Of a DNA stretch of 64,000 nucleotides, positions 39,001-48,123 are shown in pieces. The stretch is from Pseudomonadota bacterium (lineage in GTDB: Bacteria; Desulfobacterota; Binatia; Binatales; Binataceae). The position numbers were made by a program, and so were the translations under genes. The notes beneath the pieces were generated by a model. That model did no database searches. It was not told the origin of the DNA and worked only from the letters and a program-made list of their open reading frames with translations. Within the stretch, counting starts at the first letter, position 1; each line of letters begins with the position of its first letter. The stretch covers positions 62,001 through 126,000 of the forward strand of contig JAJPIF010000022.1 in NCBI GenBank assembly GCA_021324885.1, read 5' to 3'.

Positions 39001-41280
39001 TCAGCCATGTCTGGCCGCCAGGATCCTGTACAGACGCGGCGGCGATATCGGCAAATCCGTAATGCGCGTCCCCACTGCCGCCGAAACGGCGTTGGCTACC
39101 GCCGCCGGCGGCGGCACAATCGACACCTCGCCCACGCCGCGCACGCCCAGCGGATGGCCCGGATTGGCGACCTCAACCATCACCGGGTCGATCATGGGCA
39201 GATCCAGGCAGGTCGGCATCCGGTAGTCCAGGAAGCTGGCGTTGCGCAGATTTCCTTTCTCGTCATAAACGTATTCTTCGTTCAGCGCCCAGCCCAAGCC
39301 CTGTACCGTTCCACCCTGCATCTGGCCTTCGACGTAGCTGGGATGAATCGCCTTGCCAACGTCCTGTACCACCGTGCATCGCAGCACCTGGACCTTGGCT
39401 GTATCGGGATCGATCTCGAGGTCCACCAGGCATCCGGCAAATGAAGGGCCGACTCCGGTCGCGTATACGTTGGCTCGTCCGGTAACCGGTCCACCCGTGC
39501 GCGTTAGCCGCGGCGCGAGATCCTTCAGCGTCAGCGGCGCGACGCCGTTGCGCTTGGAGACCGCCTTGCCGTCGATCCAGTCGACATCCTCAGGCGAAAT
39601 TTCCCAGATTTTCGCCGCACGTTCTTTGAGTTGACGCACAACATCGTTGGCGGCCTGGTAGGCTGCCAGTCCGGTGGCGAATGCCACGCGGCTGCCGCCC
39701 GTCCCGTCAGTGTAGCCGATCGAATCTGTATCTGCCACGGCGGGGCGTACGTCTTCGGCGCGCAATCCCAATACCTCCGCCACGACCATCGCGGTGGACG
39801 CACGCGAGCCGCCAATATCGACCGATCCGGTGACCAGGCTGGCGGTACCGTCGGCGTGGACGTTGACGATCGCGGAGGACTGCATTCCGCCGTTGATCCA
39901 AAACCCAATTGCGACGCCGCGGCCACGATACTTGCCTGGCACCTGCGCCAGCGGGGTCTGGTAATGCGCGCTGCGCTTGAGTGCCTCGCAGACTTCGACG
40001 CATCCGATGCGCGGGAATTTCGGCCCCATGACCGAAGGCGTACCCTCGCGCGACGCGTTCTTGATCCGGAAGTCGAGCGGATCCATCCCGCATCGCTGCG
40101 CCAGTTCATCCACCACGCATTCGACCGCGAACGCGGCATTGGTTGCGCCGGGCGCGCGGTAGGAGCTGGTCTTGGGCTTGTTGACGAGAACGTCGTAGCC
40201 GTCAACCAGGAAGTTGTCGATATTGTATGGTGACAGCCCGGTGAAACATCCCAGCCATACGGGCGAGCCGGGAAAGGCGCCAGCCTCGTAAGCGAACCAG
40301 CATTTGGCGGCGACGATTTTGCCGTCCCTAGTCGCGCCCATCCTCACCCGCAGTACCGACCCCGAGGTCGGTCCGGTCGCTCCGCGCATCATCTCGGTGC
40401 GCGTCATCACCATTTTGACCGGGCGTCCGCCGGCATGCTTTGACAGCAGCAGCGCCACCGGTTCGATATGTACGGTGAGTTTGGCGCCGAAACCACCGCC
40501 GATTTCAGCCGGGACCACCTTGACGCTGCCTTCGGGAAGCCCCAGCAGCGTCGCCGACATGATCCGCACATCGAACGGTCCCTGGGTCGAGGTGTACACC
40601 GTCGCATGACCGTCACCGGAGAAGATCCCCAGGGCGTTGGGCGGTTCGATATAGCCCTGATGGACCATCTCGGTGCGGAATTCACGCTCGACTATGATGT
40701 CGGCCGACTTGAAACCGGCTTCGATATCGCCGCGCTTGAATTGGAATTCGCCCGCGATATTGGTCTCTTCATCGGGACGCTCCTTGCGCCGGATGGTCGT
40801 ATTGATTATCGGCGCGCCGGGTTTCATCGCGTCGAGCACGTCCAACACGATCGGCAGCGGCTCATACTCGACCTCGATCAGGCCCAGCGCTTCCTCGGCA
40901 ATATGCGGACTGGTCGCAGCCACAGCGGCCACACCCTGACCGGCATAGAGCACCTTGTCCTTGGCCAGGATATTGGACGCCAGGTAAAGTGGATTGACCG
41001 CGGCCTCGCCACCCATGCGATAGACGGGCGCGGTGGTCTGTGGCGCGAAGTCATCGTGGGTAACGACCGCTTTGACGCCCGGCAGCCGCAAGGCCTTCTC
41101 GGCATTTATCGATTTGATCCGGGCGTGAGCGTAAGGGCTGCGCAGCACTTTGCCGTAGAGCATCCCCGGGAAGCTGTAGTCAGCGCCATACTTGGCCCGT
41201 CCAATGACCTTGTCCAAACCGTCGTGGCGGACCGGCCGGGTACCGATAACCTTGAACTGATGGGTCTGGGGCGTATCCAT
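39001..41280 (-). CDS. Molybdenum hydroxylase large subunit (xanthine dehydrogenase/CoxL family)
   Basis: A 759-residue molybdopterin-binding subunit. The N-terminal a/b hammerhead domain (to about 120) is followed by the Mo-binding region with EIGGGFGAK, the active-site loop SSYRAPGATNAAFAVE, GSVDIGGSRASTAMVVAE, and the catalytic Glu718 in GVGEVSIVPP. The loop has no Cys as in form I CO dehydrogenase, so this is a xanthine-oxidase-type hydroxylase of unknown substrate, perhaps an N-heterocycle or aldehyde. Order CoxM, CoxS, CoxL on one strand with 13-30 bp gaps gives a full three-subunit enzyme. Confidence 0.93.
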   Translation of the reverse strand: MDTPQTHQFKVIGTRPVRHDGLDKVIGRAKYGADYSFPGMLYGKVLRSPYAHARIKSINAEKALRLPGVKAVVTHDDFAPQTTAPVYRMGGEAAVNPLYLASNILAKDKVLYAGQGVAAVAATSPHIAEEALGLIEVEYEPLPIVLDVLDAMKPGAPIINTTIRRKERPDEETNIAGEFQFKRGDIEAGFKSADIIVEREFRTEMVHQGYIEPPNALGIFSGDGHATVYTSTQGPFDVRIMSATLLGLPEGSVKVVPAEIGGGFGAKLTVHIEPVALLLSKHAGGRPVKMVMTRTEMMRGATGPTSGSVLRVRMGATRDGKIVAAKCWFAYEAGAFPGSPVWLGCFTGLSPYNIDNFLVDGYDVLVNKPKTSSYRAPGATNAAFAVECVVDELAQRCGMDPLDFRIKNASREGTPSVMGPKFPRIGCVEVCEALKRSAHYQTPLAQVPGKYRGRGVAIGFWINGGMQSSAIVNVHADGTASLVTGSVDIGGSRASTAMVVAEVLGLRAEDVRPAVADTDSIGYTDGTGGSRVAFATGLAAYQAANDVVRQLKERAAKIWEISPEDVDWIDGKAVSKRNGVAPLTLKDLAPRLTRTGGPVTGRANVYATGVGPSFAGCLVDLEIDPDTAKVQVLRCTVVQDVGKAIHPSYVEGQMQGGTVQGLGWALNEEYVYDEKGNLRNASFLDYRMPTCLDLPMIDPVMVEVANPGHPLGVRGVGEVSIVPPPAAVANAVSAAVGTRITDLPISPPRLYRILAARHG

Positions 41281-41293
41281 ATTTATGCCTGAG

Positions 41294-41773
41294 TTATCGC
41301 GCCTGTATGACCTTGGCGGCGTCCATCACGGCGCGCACGATCTTGTCGTAGCCGGTGCACCGGCACAGGTTGCCGGCCAGCGCGTAGCGGATTTCGGCCT
41401 CGGTCGGATTGGGATTGCGGTCGAGCAGCGATTTGGCCGACATCAGAAAACCGGGCGTGCAGATGCCGCATTGCAGGCTGGCGTCTTCGAGGAATTTCTG
41501 CTGCAACGGATGCAGTTTGGTGCCTTCGGCCAGACCTTCCACGGTGGTGATCTTCTTGCCGCGCGCCTCCACGCCCAGCATCAGGCATGAGCACACCGGG
41601 CGGTCATCGACCAGCACCGTACAGGCGCCGCAGTCACCGGTCAGGCATCCTTCCTTGCTCCCGGTCAGTCCCAGGATGTCGCGCAGCGACTCGAGCAGGC
41701 TCTGACGCGGCTCGCACAAAAATTCAACGGGCTCGCCGTTGATCGTTGTTTCCACCAGTTGTTTCTTAGCCAT
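41294..41773 (-). CDS. Molybdenum hydroxylase small subunit, two [2Fe-2S] clusters
   Basis: A 159-residue iron-sulfur protein. The plant-type ferredoxin cluster has C43, C48, C51 and C63, and the second cluster in the helical domain has C102, C105, C137 and C139 (CGICTPG and NLCRCTGY). All eight Cys are present. It passes electrons from the Mo centre to the FAD subunit. It starts 13 bp before the large subunit and 30 bp after the FAD subunit. Confidence 0.96.
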   Translation of the reverse strand: MAKKQLVETTINGEPVEFLCEPRQSLLESLRDILGLTGSKEGCLTGDCGACTVLVDDRPVCSCLMLGVEARGKKITTVEGLAEGTKLHPLQQKFLEDASLQCGICTPGFLMSAKSLLDRNPNPTEAEIRYALAGNLCRCTGYDKIVRAVMDAAKVIQAR

Positions 41774-41803
41774 TATTCGCTTCCTGCCTGTCTCCTGGAA
41801 TGA

Positions 41804-42673
41804 TTAATTCTGGCGTGCGCGTTCGGCCGCTCCCAGCAGCGCGCGCCGGGTCAACACGCCCACTACATGGCGCCGATATTCGGCGGTCCCGCGCATGTCG
41901 TCGATCGGCGAGGCGGCCTCCCGGGCCAGTTCGCCGGCGCGCTCCGCGGTCTTTTCGTCCAGTTTCTTGCCGATCAGATACTCGGCCGCCTTGGGCGCCA
42001 GGATCGGTGTGGGGGCCACCGCGCCCAGCCCGATCCGCGCTGCCGTCACCTTGTCGCCGTCCAGGGTCACGCAGGCGCCGGCGCCGACGATCGCGATATC
42101 CATCTCGTTGCGCGGGATCATGCGGATATAGCGGTCGGCGCTATGAGGCGCAGGGGCGGCAATCAGGATCTGGACCACAATCTCCCCTTTCTGGAGCACA
42201 TTCTGACCGGGTCCGGTGAAAAACTTCTCCACCGGCACTTCGCGCGTGCCGTTGGGGCCGGCGATCTTCGCGACCGCGCCCAAAGCCAGCAGCGCCGGAC
42301 TGGTATCGGCAGCCGGAGAGGAATTGCACAGGTTGCCGCCGATCGAAGCGCGGCTTTGAATCTGCAACGACCCAATCAGATGAGCGGCTTCGGTCAAGCC
42401 CGGGTAATACTTGCGCATCGTCTGATTTTCGTGGATTTCGATGCACGGGACGGCCGCCCCAAGCTTCAGACCCGTTTTGGGATCGAAGCTGATCTGGCGC
42501 ATTTCCGGGATCGCTTTGACGTCCACGAGGAGCCTGGGTTTACGTACCGCATTGCGCATCTGGATCAGCAGGTCGGTGCCTCCGCAGATGATCCGCGCAC
42601 TGTCACCATCAGCGGAGAGCAGCTTGACTGCCTGATCGACCGTGGTGGGAGCCTCGTAACTGAACTCGTGCAA
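41804..42673 (-). CDS. Molybdenum hydroxylase FAD-binding middle subunit
   Basis: A 289-residue FAD protein of the CoxM/HcrB type. ARIICGGTDLLIQMRN and SRASIGGNLCNSSPAAD are the two FAD-binding blocks. It completes the three-subunit hydroxylase with the two genes downstream. The MetB-like enzyme gene ends 190 bp upstream on the same strand, so the operon may begin further upstream. Confidence 0.94.
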   Translation of the reverse strand: MHEFSYEAPTTVDQAVKLLSADGDSARIICGGTDLLIQMRNAVRKPRLLVDVKAIPEMRQISFDPKTGLKLGAAVPCIEIHENQTMRKYYPGLTEAAHLIGSLQIQSRASIGGNLCNSSPAADTSPALLALGAVAKIAGPNGTREVPVEKFFTGPGQNVLQKGEIVVQILIAAPAPHSADRYIRMIPRNEMDIAIVGAGACVTLDGDKVTAARIGLGAVAPTPILAPKAAEYLIGKKLDEKTAERAGELAREAASPIDDMRGTAEYRRHVVGVLTRRALLGAAERARQN

Positions 42674-42862
42674 ATTAGCCTCCTCGGCGGCCCATTGCCG
42701 CTTGTTTTTGTGAACGGCCCTGCCCGTTAGGTTCGGAGCCTGTTCCTGGGCCGGGGATTATCTTGATGATTGATACCGCAGTCAGCTCCGGTTGGAAAGC
42801 CCGCCGCGAGACTTTCGCTCAGCGCCAGAGCCGGAGTCCGCAAGGCGACCCGTTTGAAATCC

Positions 42863-44005
42863 TCAAGCGAAGCCAAGCGCCTGCGCCATATCTTCGATCA
42901 AATCCTCCGCCGCCTCGATTCCGATTGCCAGCCGGATCAGTCCGTCGGAAATTCCCAACCGGCGGCGCTCCTGCGGATCCAGTCCGGCGTGAGAAGTCCG
43001 CGCCGGCAGGGTGATCAGCGATTCGACTCCTCCAAGGCTGGGAGCGTGGACCGGGATGCGCAGATGCTCGATCAGGCGCTGCGCGGAAGCGGCGCCTTTC
43101 AACTCGAAACTGAGCAGGCCGCCGAAACCGTCGAGCAACTCGCGAGCGATTGCGTGATCCGGATGACTGGGCAGGCCCGGATAGATCACCCGGGCGACCT
43201 TCGGATGGCTCTCGAGGACCTCTGCCATCTTCTGGCCGTTCTCGTTGTGCTGGCGCACGCGCAGAGCCAGTGTTTTGATGCCCCGCTCCAGCAGGAAACA
43301 GGCGTGCGGGTCGAGGCATCCGCCCAGATGGACCGCCTTCCGATTGACGCGCTCGACCAGTTCCGCCTTCCCGATGACCGCGCCCGCCACGATATCCGAG
43401 TGACCGTTGAGGTATTTCGTACAACTGTGGACTGACAGATCGTAGCCGAAGGCGGGCGGGCGGAAATTGATCGGGCTGGCGAGGGTGTTGTCGATGATCG
43501 AGACCAGTCCATGCGCCCGCGCGAAATCCACCATCCTGCGATGGTCCAGGACCTGCAGCAGCGGATTGGAAATCGTCTCCACCAGGACTGCTTTAGTGTT
43601 GGACTTGAGCTTGGCGCGCCAGCTCTCGGGCTCGGCCGCGTTGATGAAATCGAAACTGACGCCGAGATCCGGAAGGTGGTCCGTAATAAACGTGTGCGAA
43701 CCGCCGTATAGACCCTGCTGCGCCAGCAGATGGTCGCCGGCTTTGAGCAGTGCCAGCAAAGTACTGGATATTGCGGCCATCCCGCTGCCGGTTACAACCG
43801 CCGCCTCGGCGCCTTCGATCGCGGCCAGCACCTTGCCGACAGCGACATGATTAGGAGTGTTGTTAAGCCGGATGTATTTGACGTCCTCGTACTTTCGCTG
43901 GCCCTCGTATTCGAAGGTAGAGGACTGGAAAATCGGCAATGTAACCGCACCGGCAAATCGCGGTTGCACGTCGCCGGCATGAATCAGCATGGTTTGGAGC
44001 TTCAC
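42863..44005 (-). CDS. Trans-sulfuration PLP enzyme (cystathionine gamma-synthase/lyase family)
   Basis: A 380-residue fold-type I PLP enzyme. Tyr100 stacks on PLP, Asp172 binds the ring nitrogen and Lys197 in HSCTKYLNGH forms the Schiff base. Family blocks are VTGSGMAAISSTLLALL, GVESLITLPA and the C-terminal RLAIGIEAAEDLIEDM. The family includes MetB, MetC, MetZ and methionine gamma-lyase, and the true reaction cannot be told apart here. Its neighbours do not point to sulfur amino acid synthesis. Confidence 0.92.
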   Translation of the reverse strand: MKLQTMLIHAGDVQPRFAGAVTLPIFQSSTFEYEGQRKYEDVKYIRLNNTPNHVAVGKVLAAIEGAEAAVVTGSGMAAISSTLLALLKAGDHLLAQQGLYGGSHTFITDHLPDLGVSFDFINAAEPESWRAKLKSNTKAVLVETISNPLLQVLDHRRMVDFARAHGLVSIIDNTLASPINFRPPAFGYDLSVHSCTKYLNGHSDIVAGAVIGKAELVERVNRKAVHLGGCLDPHACFLLERGIKTLALRVRQHNENGQKMAEVLESHPKVARVIYPGLPSHPDHAIARELLDGFGGLLSFELKGAASAQRLIEHLRIPVHAPSLGGVESLITLPARTSHAGLDPQERRRLGISDGLIRLAIGIEAAEDLIEDMAQALGFA

Positions 44006-44139
44006 GGCGTTGGTCCTGGGTTTATTGTGGGATCAATAGACACAAACGTACAGTCTTGGACGGCGCGGTGCACCGGTACAATGGCCTAGTTCAGCGCGGG
44101 CGCGATAGAATCTGCGGCATCCGACGGCGGGAAGCCGGA

Positions 44140-44832
44140 TCAATTGCGCGGCGCGGGCTTGAATTCCAGGAAATACTGATAAGGAAGGAAATCGCGCTCG
44201 CCGACCAGGCGATAGCCCGCCTGCTTGAATTGATCGATCATTTGCTCGCGGGAGATCCTCATCCCGGCCGGTGGGCCTATCGGCGAGCTGCGCTTGAAAT
44301 CGATCACCGCGACGCGCCCACCCGGCTTGAGCGCCGGCTTGAGTTTTTGCAGGTACGAATCGCGATTTCCAATATGGTGCAGGACGTCGCAGAAGAACAC
44401 CAGATCGGCGCAATCCGGCGGCAGCTCAGGGCTGTCAGCGCTCACCACGCGCGCATGGTAGTTGGGCAGTTTCAGTTTGGCCGCATCAGCCTTCATGTAG
44501 GCGACCATCCCGGGTTCGATATCCAGTCCAATGGCCTGGCCGGACGGGGCAACCGCGCGTGCAAAGCGGCGGGTGAAGTAGCCCGTCCCCGCGCCGATAT
44601 CGACGACCGTCTGGCCCGGTTTCAGATCAAGCGCACGGACCACTTCGGCGGGTTTCTGCCATTTGGCGCGCGCCGGCGACTCGAAGACCTCCGCCCAATG
44701 CGAAACATCATGGAATTGATGGCGCGCAGGTTCGCCCGGCCCCTGTGCGTTAGCGCAACCAATCAGCGCAAGCACCAGGAGCAGCGTCAATGCCGGAAGG
44801 CATCTTTTGCGCAAAAGTGTCGGCGCTTTCAA
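44140..44832 (-). CDS. Class I SAM-dependent methyltransferase with lipoprotein signal
   Basis: A 230-residue protein. The N-terminus MKAPTLLRKRCLPALTLLLV with lipobox LIGC (Cys26) is a textbook lipoprotein signal. The body is a methyltransferase: motif I VVDIGAGTGYF near residue 75, LGLDIEPGMV (acidic loop), and DVLHHIGN with LKPGGRVAVIDF. S-adenosylmethionine is cytoplasmic, so an exported catalytic domain is odd. It might be anchored to the inner membrane with the enzyme facing inward if the signal is not cleaved, or use SAM in an unusual way. Confidence 0.85.
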   Translation of the reverse strand: MKAPTLLRKRCLPALTLLLVLALIGCANAQGPGEPARHQFHDVSHWAEVFESPARAKWQKPAEVVRALDLKPGQTVVDIGAGTGYFTRRFARAVAPSGQAIGLDIEPGMVAYMKADAAKLKLPNYHARVVSADSPELPPDCADLVFFCDVLHHIGNRDSYLQKLKPALKPGGRVAVIDFKRSSPIGPPAGMRISREQMIDQFKQAGYRLVGERDFLPYQYFLEFKPAPRN

Positions 44833-44860
44833 AACGGAAGGAGTGCCTCCAAACTTCTCA

Positions 44861-44898
44861 AGTTCCCTCGCCCACCGATCAATGCGGGCGAGGGAACT
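44861..44898 (-). terminator. Strong hairpin downstream of the DUF1329 gene
   Basis: AGTTCCCTCGCCC and GGGCGAGGGAACT (44861-44873/44886-44898) form a perfect 13-bp stem with a 12-base loop, 15 bases past the DUF1329 stop codon. No T-run follows on the minus strand, but the position suits an end of transcript before the methyltransferase gene. Confidence 0.6.
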
Positions 44899-44913
44899 GA
44901 AGGATCATTACCG

Positions 44914-45457
44914 CTATTGCATGACCTGGTCGAGGCCGGCTGGGGTCGCGTAGCGCTCGAGATTGGTGTAGCGGCTGGGCACCTCCGAATTGAATTTCGC
45001 GGGCTCCATCGGCACCGAGATCGAGGCGTGTCCGTTTTCCAAATCCCACAACTCATACCAGGCGCCGGCCGGCACCGCGACCGCCTCGCCGCCGCCAGGC
45101 ACCGGGTGGGTATAGTTAAGCGCGGGGCCGGTCTTCCACAGCTTGCCGTTGGCGTCATAGAGGTCGGCCCACTGCGGCTGGAGCGTCTCTTTGTCAACGT
45201 AAAGCACGCGCCGCGAATAGCAATAGCCATGCGCATACGATGCTGACGGTCTGATGTCGATTACATAGGCGTCGCGCACTTCCCATTTTGCGTACTCCGG
45301 CCGTGGCCACATCAACGGAGGCGTGGTCAGCCGCAAAAATTCACTGTGACTGGTCGAGTTGATAAAAGGCCTATTCGCATGCAGAACCATCAAAATCTTC
45401 CGATCCCCCAGCGAGCTTACGGTAAACTCGGGTATCTGGATATTCAGTAGATTTATA
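44914..45457 (-). pseudogene. DUF1329 protein, C-terminal part (split by insertion)
   Basis: From the junction at 45457 the frame reads NLLNIQIPEFTVSSLGDRKI and continues with WGKWEV-like AKWEVRDAYVIDIRP, YCYSRRVLYVDKETLQPQWAD and a C-terminus at VMQ. These are the C-terminal blocks of DUF1329 proteins, periplasmic LolA-like proteins of unknown function. Residues before NLLN in the open frame (up to 45510) are insertion sequence. The N-terminal part lies 4.26 kb away at 49718-50454, in the same orientation and phase. The fragment has no start codon of its own in the native part. Confidence 0.92.
45452..45457. repeat. Target-site duplication, left copy (TTTATA)
   Basis: TTTATA at 45452-45457 marks the left boundary of the insertion. 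The same six bases occur at 49718-49723 on the right. In the undisrupted gene they would be present once, in codons for Asp-Ile-Asn (GAT ATA AAT on the minus strand). The true duplication may be five bases, as one base of identity could be chance. Confidence 0.85.
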
Positions 45458-45470
45458 ATGAACTTCCCCG

Positions 45471-45836
45471 ATGAGGAGGGGACTGAACGCCAATTACGAC
45501 CTAGTGACATTTTTCGACTGCCTGCACGATATGGGCGATCCGATTGGCGCCGCGCGGCACGTGCGCGAGTCGCTCAAGCCTGACGGCGTCTTCATGGTGG
45601 TTGAACCGCGCGCCGGAGACCAGCTGGAAGAGAATCTGAATCCGGTCGGAAGGATCTTCTACGCCGCCTCGACGATGTTCTGCACGCTGGCCTCGCTGTC
45701 GCAGGAGGCCGGGATGGCGCTAGGCGCGCAGGCGGGAGAAAATCGCATGCGTCAAGTGGCGCACACGGCGGGCTTCAGGCGCTTCCGGCGCGCCGCCGAG
45801 ACCCCTTTCAACGCGGTCTTCGAAGTGCGCCCGTAG
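45471..45836 (+). pseudogene. Methyltransferase C-terminal fragment, truncated at insertion boundary
   Basis: A 121-codon frame whose residues from YDLVTFFDCLHDMGDPIGAA on match the C-terminal half of class I methyltransferases of the Rv2258c/UbiE-like type (RESLKPDGVFMVVEP; NPVGRIFYAASTMFC; FRRAAETPFNAVFEVRP). The SAM-binding N-terminal half is missing. A stop codon at 45459 lies in frame just upstream, and the fragment begins within 40 bases of the insertion boundary. So the gene was cut when the DNA was picked up. Confidence 0.85.
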
Positions 45837-45947
45837 CGCGACGGCGCAGCCAGCCAAGCGTACCGAATTCGGTTGCGCAGCCGTGCTTACCGCGGAATAC
45901 CGCCGGTCTACCGGCAGGCGCGGTTTGGCGTAAGGCTGAACACACCG

Positions 45948-47756
45948 TCATTTGGCTACGCCCTCAAGAGGGACGTTGATGGTCGGATATTTTACCGCGT
46001 TGCTGGTCACGGTCGCGCCTCCGATGAGCGTGCCCGCCTCCTGTGGCGTGAATTCAACCTCGAACTCGCACTTCTGCCCAGGTGCGAGCGTGATGCCAAC
46101 GCATGGGACCTCATTATTCTGCGGACCGACCAGGACGAGGGTGAAGTCCTTGGGATTAGTAGTTCCGGCAACTGTCAAGCCCTGAATCGTGATTGATTGA
46201 GTATTGCTTTTCTCAGCTTCGAGCTCGACCTTCTGGGGCTTGCTGACCGAGCCCACCGCCGTCTTTCCCTTGAAGATGACGCTTGTCGGTTTGGGCGTCA
46301 GGGTCGCCTCGCCTACGGGTGTGAAAAACTGGATCACGGGATAGCTGAAGATCGCGAAGTTTTGGCCGGAGAAAAGACCCGGCAGCAACGAAGAAACTCT
46401 GGTCAGCCCGGGTGAGCCAACTTGATATTCTATTAATGAGGAGGACGCGCTGCCGCCTGCCGGATCGGCGTAGAAAAGAAGCGAATTGCTGTTGTCCAAG
46501 AACAATGGTCCTAGCCCGATGTTTGGGCTCGCAGGCGGCGTCCCGCCGCTAAAGCTGCAAAGTAAGGTCGTTTGATCCTGCCCGGTGACCTGGGGACAGC
46601 TCCCCGTCACGGTTAGAGTCTCGACCGGCGTTGTGCTGACGTTCGACAATGATGCGCTGGTCCCGATGGCGAATTCCTTAAGGTCGGTGGAGGTGGTGGT
46701 TGATTGCAGCGGCGAGTTGCTACACGGGCCGTACTGGCCGGACAAATTGCACGATTGTGCGGTTTGGACCTGGATGGGGGTGAAAAGTGCTGTGCCATCC
46801 GAGGTGGCGGCAAGTGCCCCTTCCAGTCCTGGGGTCACATTGACGGCTGGTTGCGCGGTCAGAGTCCCGAAGGTCGAATCAGCAGGGTTAGTGTCGATAG
46901 CGAACGGGAGGATCTGCTCATCGAAAGGCGCAACCTGCTCCGTCGACTGCACGAAGAGCGCGTCGTCCGTCGGCACGATGCTCGACGAAAACGGCACTCC
47001 CCCGGGGTAGGCGCTGTTGGGAAGACTGATACTGCCTAGGCTTGTGAGTGCGCCGCTGCTGTCGATAGAGAACTCACCCACAGTGCATGCGGCGGCGCCT
47101 TCAGCGTACAGTGTGCTTAGCTCCGGGTCCACCAGGAGCGTGTCAAAGACGTTGCTTCCGACTGCGCAGTTCCCGGTATAAGGGTTGGGATTGATCGCGC
47201 CTAATTCTCCAATGTCGGTTAATTTCCCAGTGCTCGGGTCGACGCTGTACTCTTCGATTGCCTCAACTCCGGTCGTATTGCTCTCAAACAACACGGCGTA
47301 AGCGAATAGGCCGGAATCATCAAGCGCGACCGCGGGACCCGGCCCGTTAATAGGGTAGGGTGTGGTTATCGAGCCCTCAGATGTAAGGGTGCCGTCGGAG
47401 TTAATCTTGTATTCGTTGATGGTGGTGTTGTTGCAGGTGGTGGTGCTGCCGCCGGGGTTATACGCGTATAGGAAGCCATGGTTGCTCACCAAGATGAACG
47501 GGCAAAAATTGCCCACCGGTGAGCCAACTTGAGTTGCTACGCCGGTTGAATCCAGGGCGAAGGTAGTTAGCGAGAAGGTGCCGGTCAATGCATTATTGCT
47601 CAGGTCCGCGGTGTCCACGAACATGTACTCCGCCGCAGCGGACGTAGCGGCTGCCCGCACACGCGCAGGCAAAATCGCCGCGAGAATCGCGATGCTCGCG
47701 ATAATCGATCCGAGCGCCGAAGCGCCGCCCTCCGAAAGACTTCCGTTATGATTCAT
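45948..47756 (-). CDS. Secreted beta-propeller-like protein with C-terminal choice-of-anchor/Ig-like domain
   Basis: A 602-residue protein with GGAGGA 8 bases before the ATG. A hydrophobic segment at 12-36 is a signal sequence. The central 400 residues show repeated GxL/YxVDPxTGxLTxxG patterns (YKINSDGTLTSEG, YSVDPSTGKLTDIGELG, FSIDSSGALTSLG), as in lactonase-type propellers of surface proteins. The last 110 residues (VSKPQKVELEAEKSNTQSI then TLAPGQKCEFEVEFTPQEAG) are an Ig-like choice-of-anchor D/HYDIN-type domain. The gene is complete and is cargo of the transposition unit. Function unknown, probably cell-surface. Confidence 0.82.
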   Translation of the reverse strand: MNHNGSLSEGGASALGSIIASIAILAAILPARVRAAATSAAAEYMFVDTADLSNNALTGTFSLTTFALDSTGVATQVGSPVGNFCPFILVSNHGFLYAYNPGGSTTTCNNTTINEYKINSDGTLTSEGSITTPYPINGPGPAVALDDSGLFAYAVLFESNTTGVEAIEEYSVDPSTGKLTDIGELGAINPNPYTGNCAVGSNVFDTLLVDPELSTLYAEGAAACTVGEFSIDSSGALTSLGSISLPNSAYPGGVPFSSSIVPTDDALFVQSTEQVAPFDEQILPFAIDTNPADSTFGTLTAQPAVNVTPGLEGALAATSDGTALFTPIQVQTAQSCNLSGQYGPCSNSPLQSTTTSTDLKEFAIGTSASLSNVSTTPVETLTVTGSCPQVTGQDQTTLLCSFSGGTPPASPNIGLGPLFLDNSNSLLFYADPAGGSASSSLIEYQVGSPGLTRVSSLLPGLFSGQNFAIFSYPVIQFFTPVGEATLTPKPTSVIFKGKTAVGSVSKPQKVELEAEKSNTQSITIQGLTVAGTTNPKDFTLVLVGPQNNEVPCVGITLAPGQKCEFEVEFTPQEAGTLIGGATVTSNAVKYPTINVPLEGVAK

Positions 47757-48123
47757 TGTCGTCCTCCAGACAATTTTTGCTAGTCGACCCCGGATGCCTA
47801 TGGGCGCTCCGCCGCAATGGCCGCTTCAGCTAGGGGGGCCGAAATTCGCACAAATCGAAATCAAACATCGCTGGACATGACTGATCTGGCCGCCGCAGAA
47901 TCGCAACTTCTCTGCCAAGTCATATAGGACCAAAGGTAACTACGCACGGCTTTCCGTTAAATCCCCGCGCGCAGGGCGTCAAGGAACACTGTGAAATTCG
48001 GGGGTACAAATTGCGGCTGGGTGCTCTTTTAGCCCGGAATTTCCGTTTTGATTTCTCGCTTTGCGCGTTTATAGTTTAATTCGGAGGCGTAATACAAGGG
48101 TTTGAGGCTGGTTGGCCCTTTTT
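47757..48123. other. Non-coding cargo stretch between secreted-protein gene and IS
   Basis: A 367-base region holding the ribosome site and presumably the promoter of the secreted-protein gene at its left side. At 48034-48051 there is an 18-base copy of the IS end, exactly 90 bases before the regular one at 48124-48141. No gene is seen. Confidence 0.7.
48034..48051 (+). repeat. Extra copy of the IS terminal repeat
   Basis: CCGGAATTTCCGTTTTGA, identical in 18 of 18 bases and in orientation to 48124-48141. It lies outside the regular end of the element, 90 bases away. It may be a leftover end from an earlier insertion or an alternative end of the element. Confidence 0.8.

Noticed and set aside
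42674-42862. Possible small gene between the MetB-like and CoxM genes
   Set aside because: Frames present here are extensions or shadows of the flanking genes, without a start site or recognisable product.
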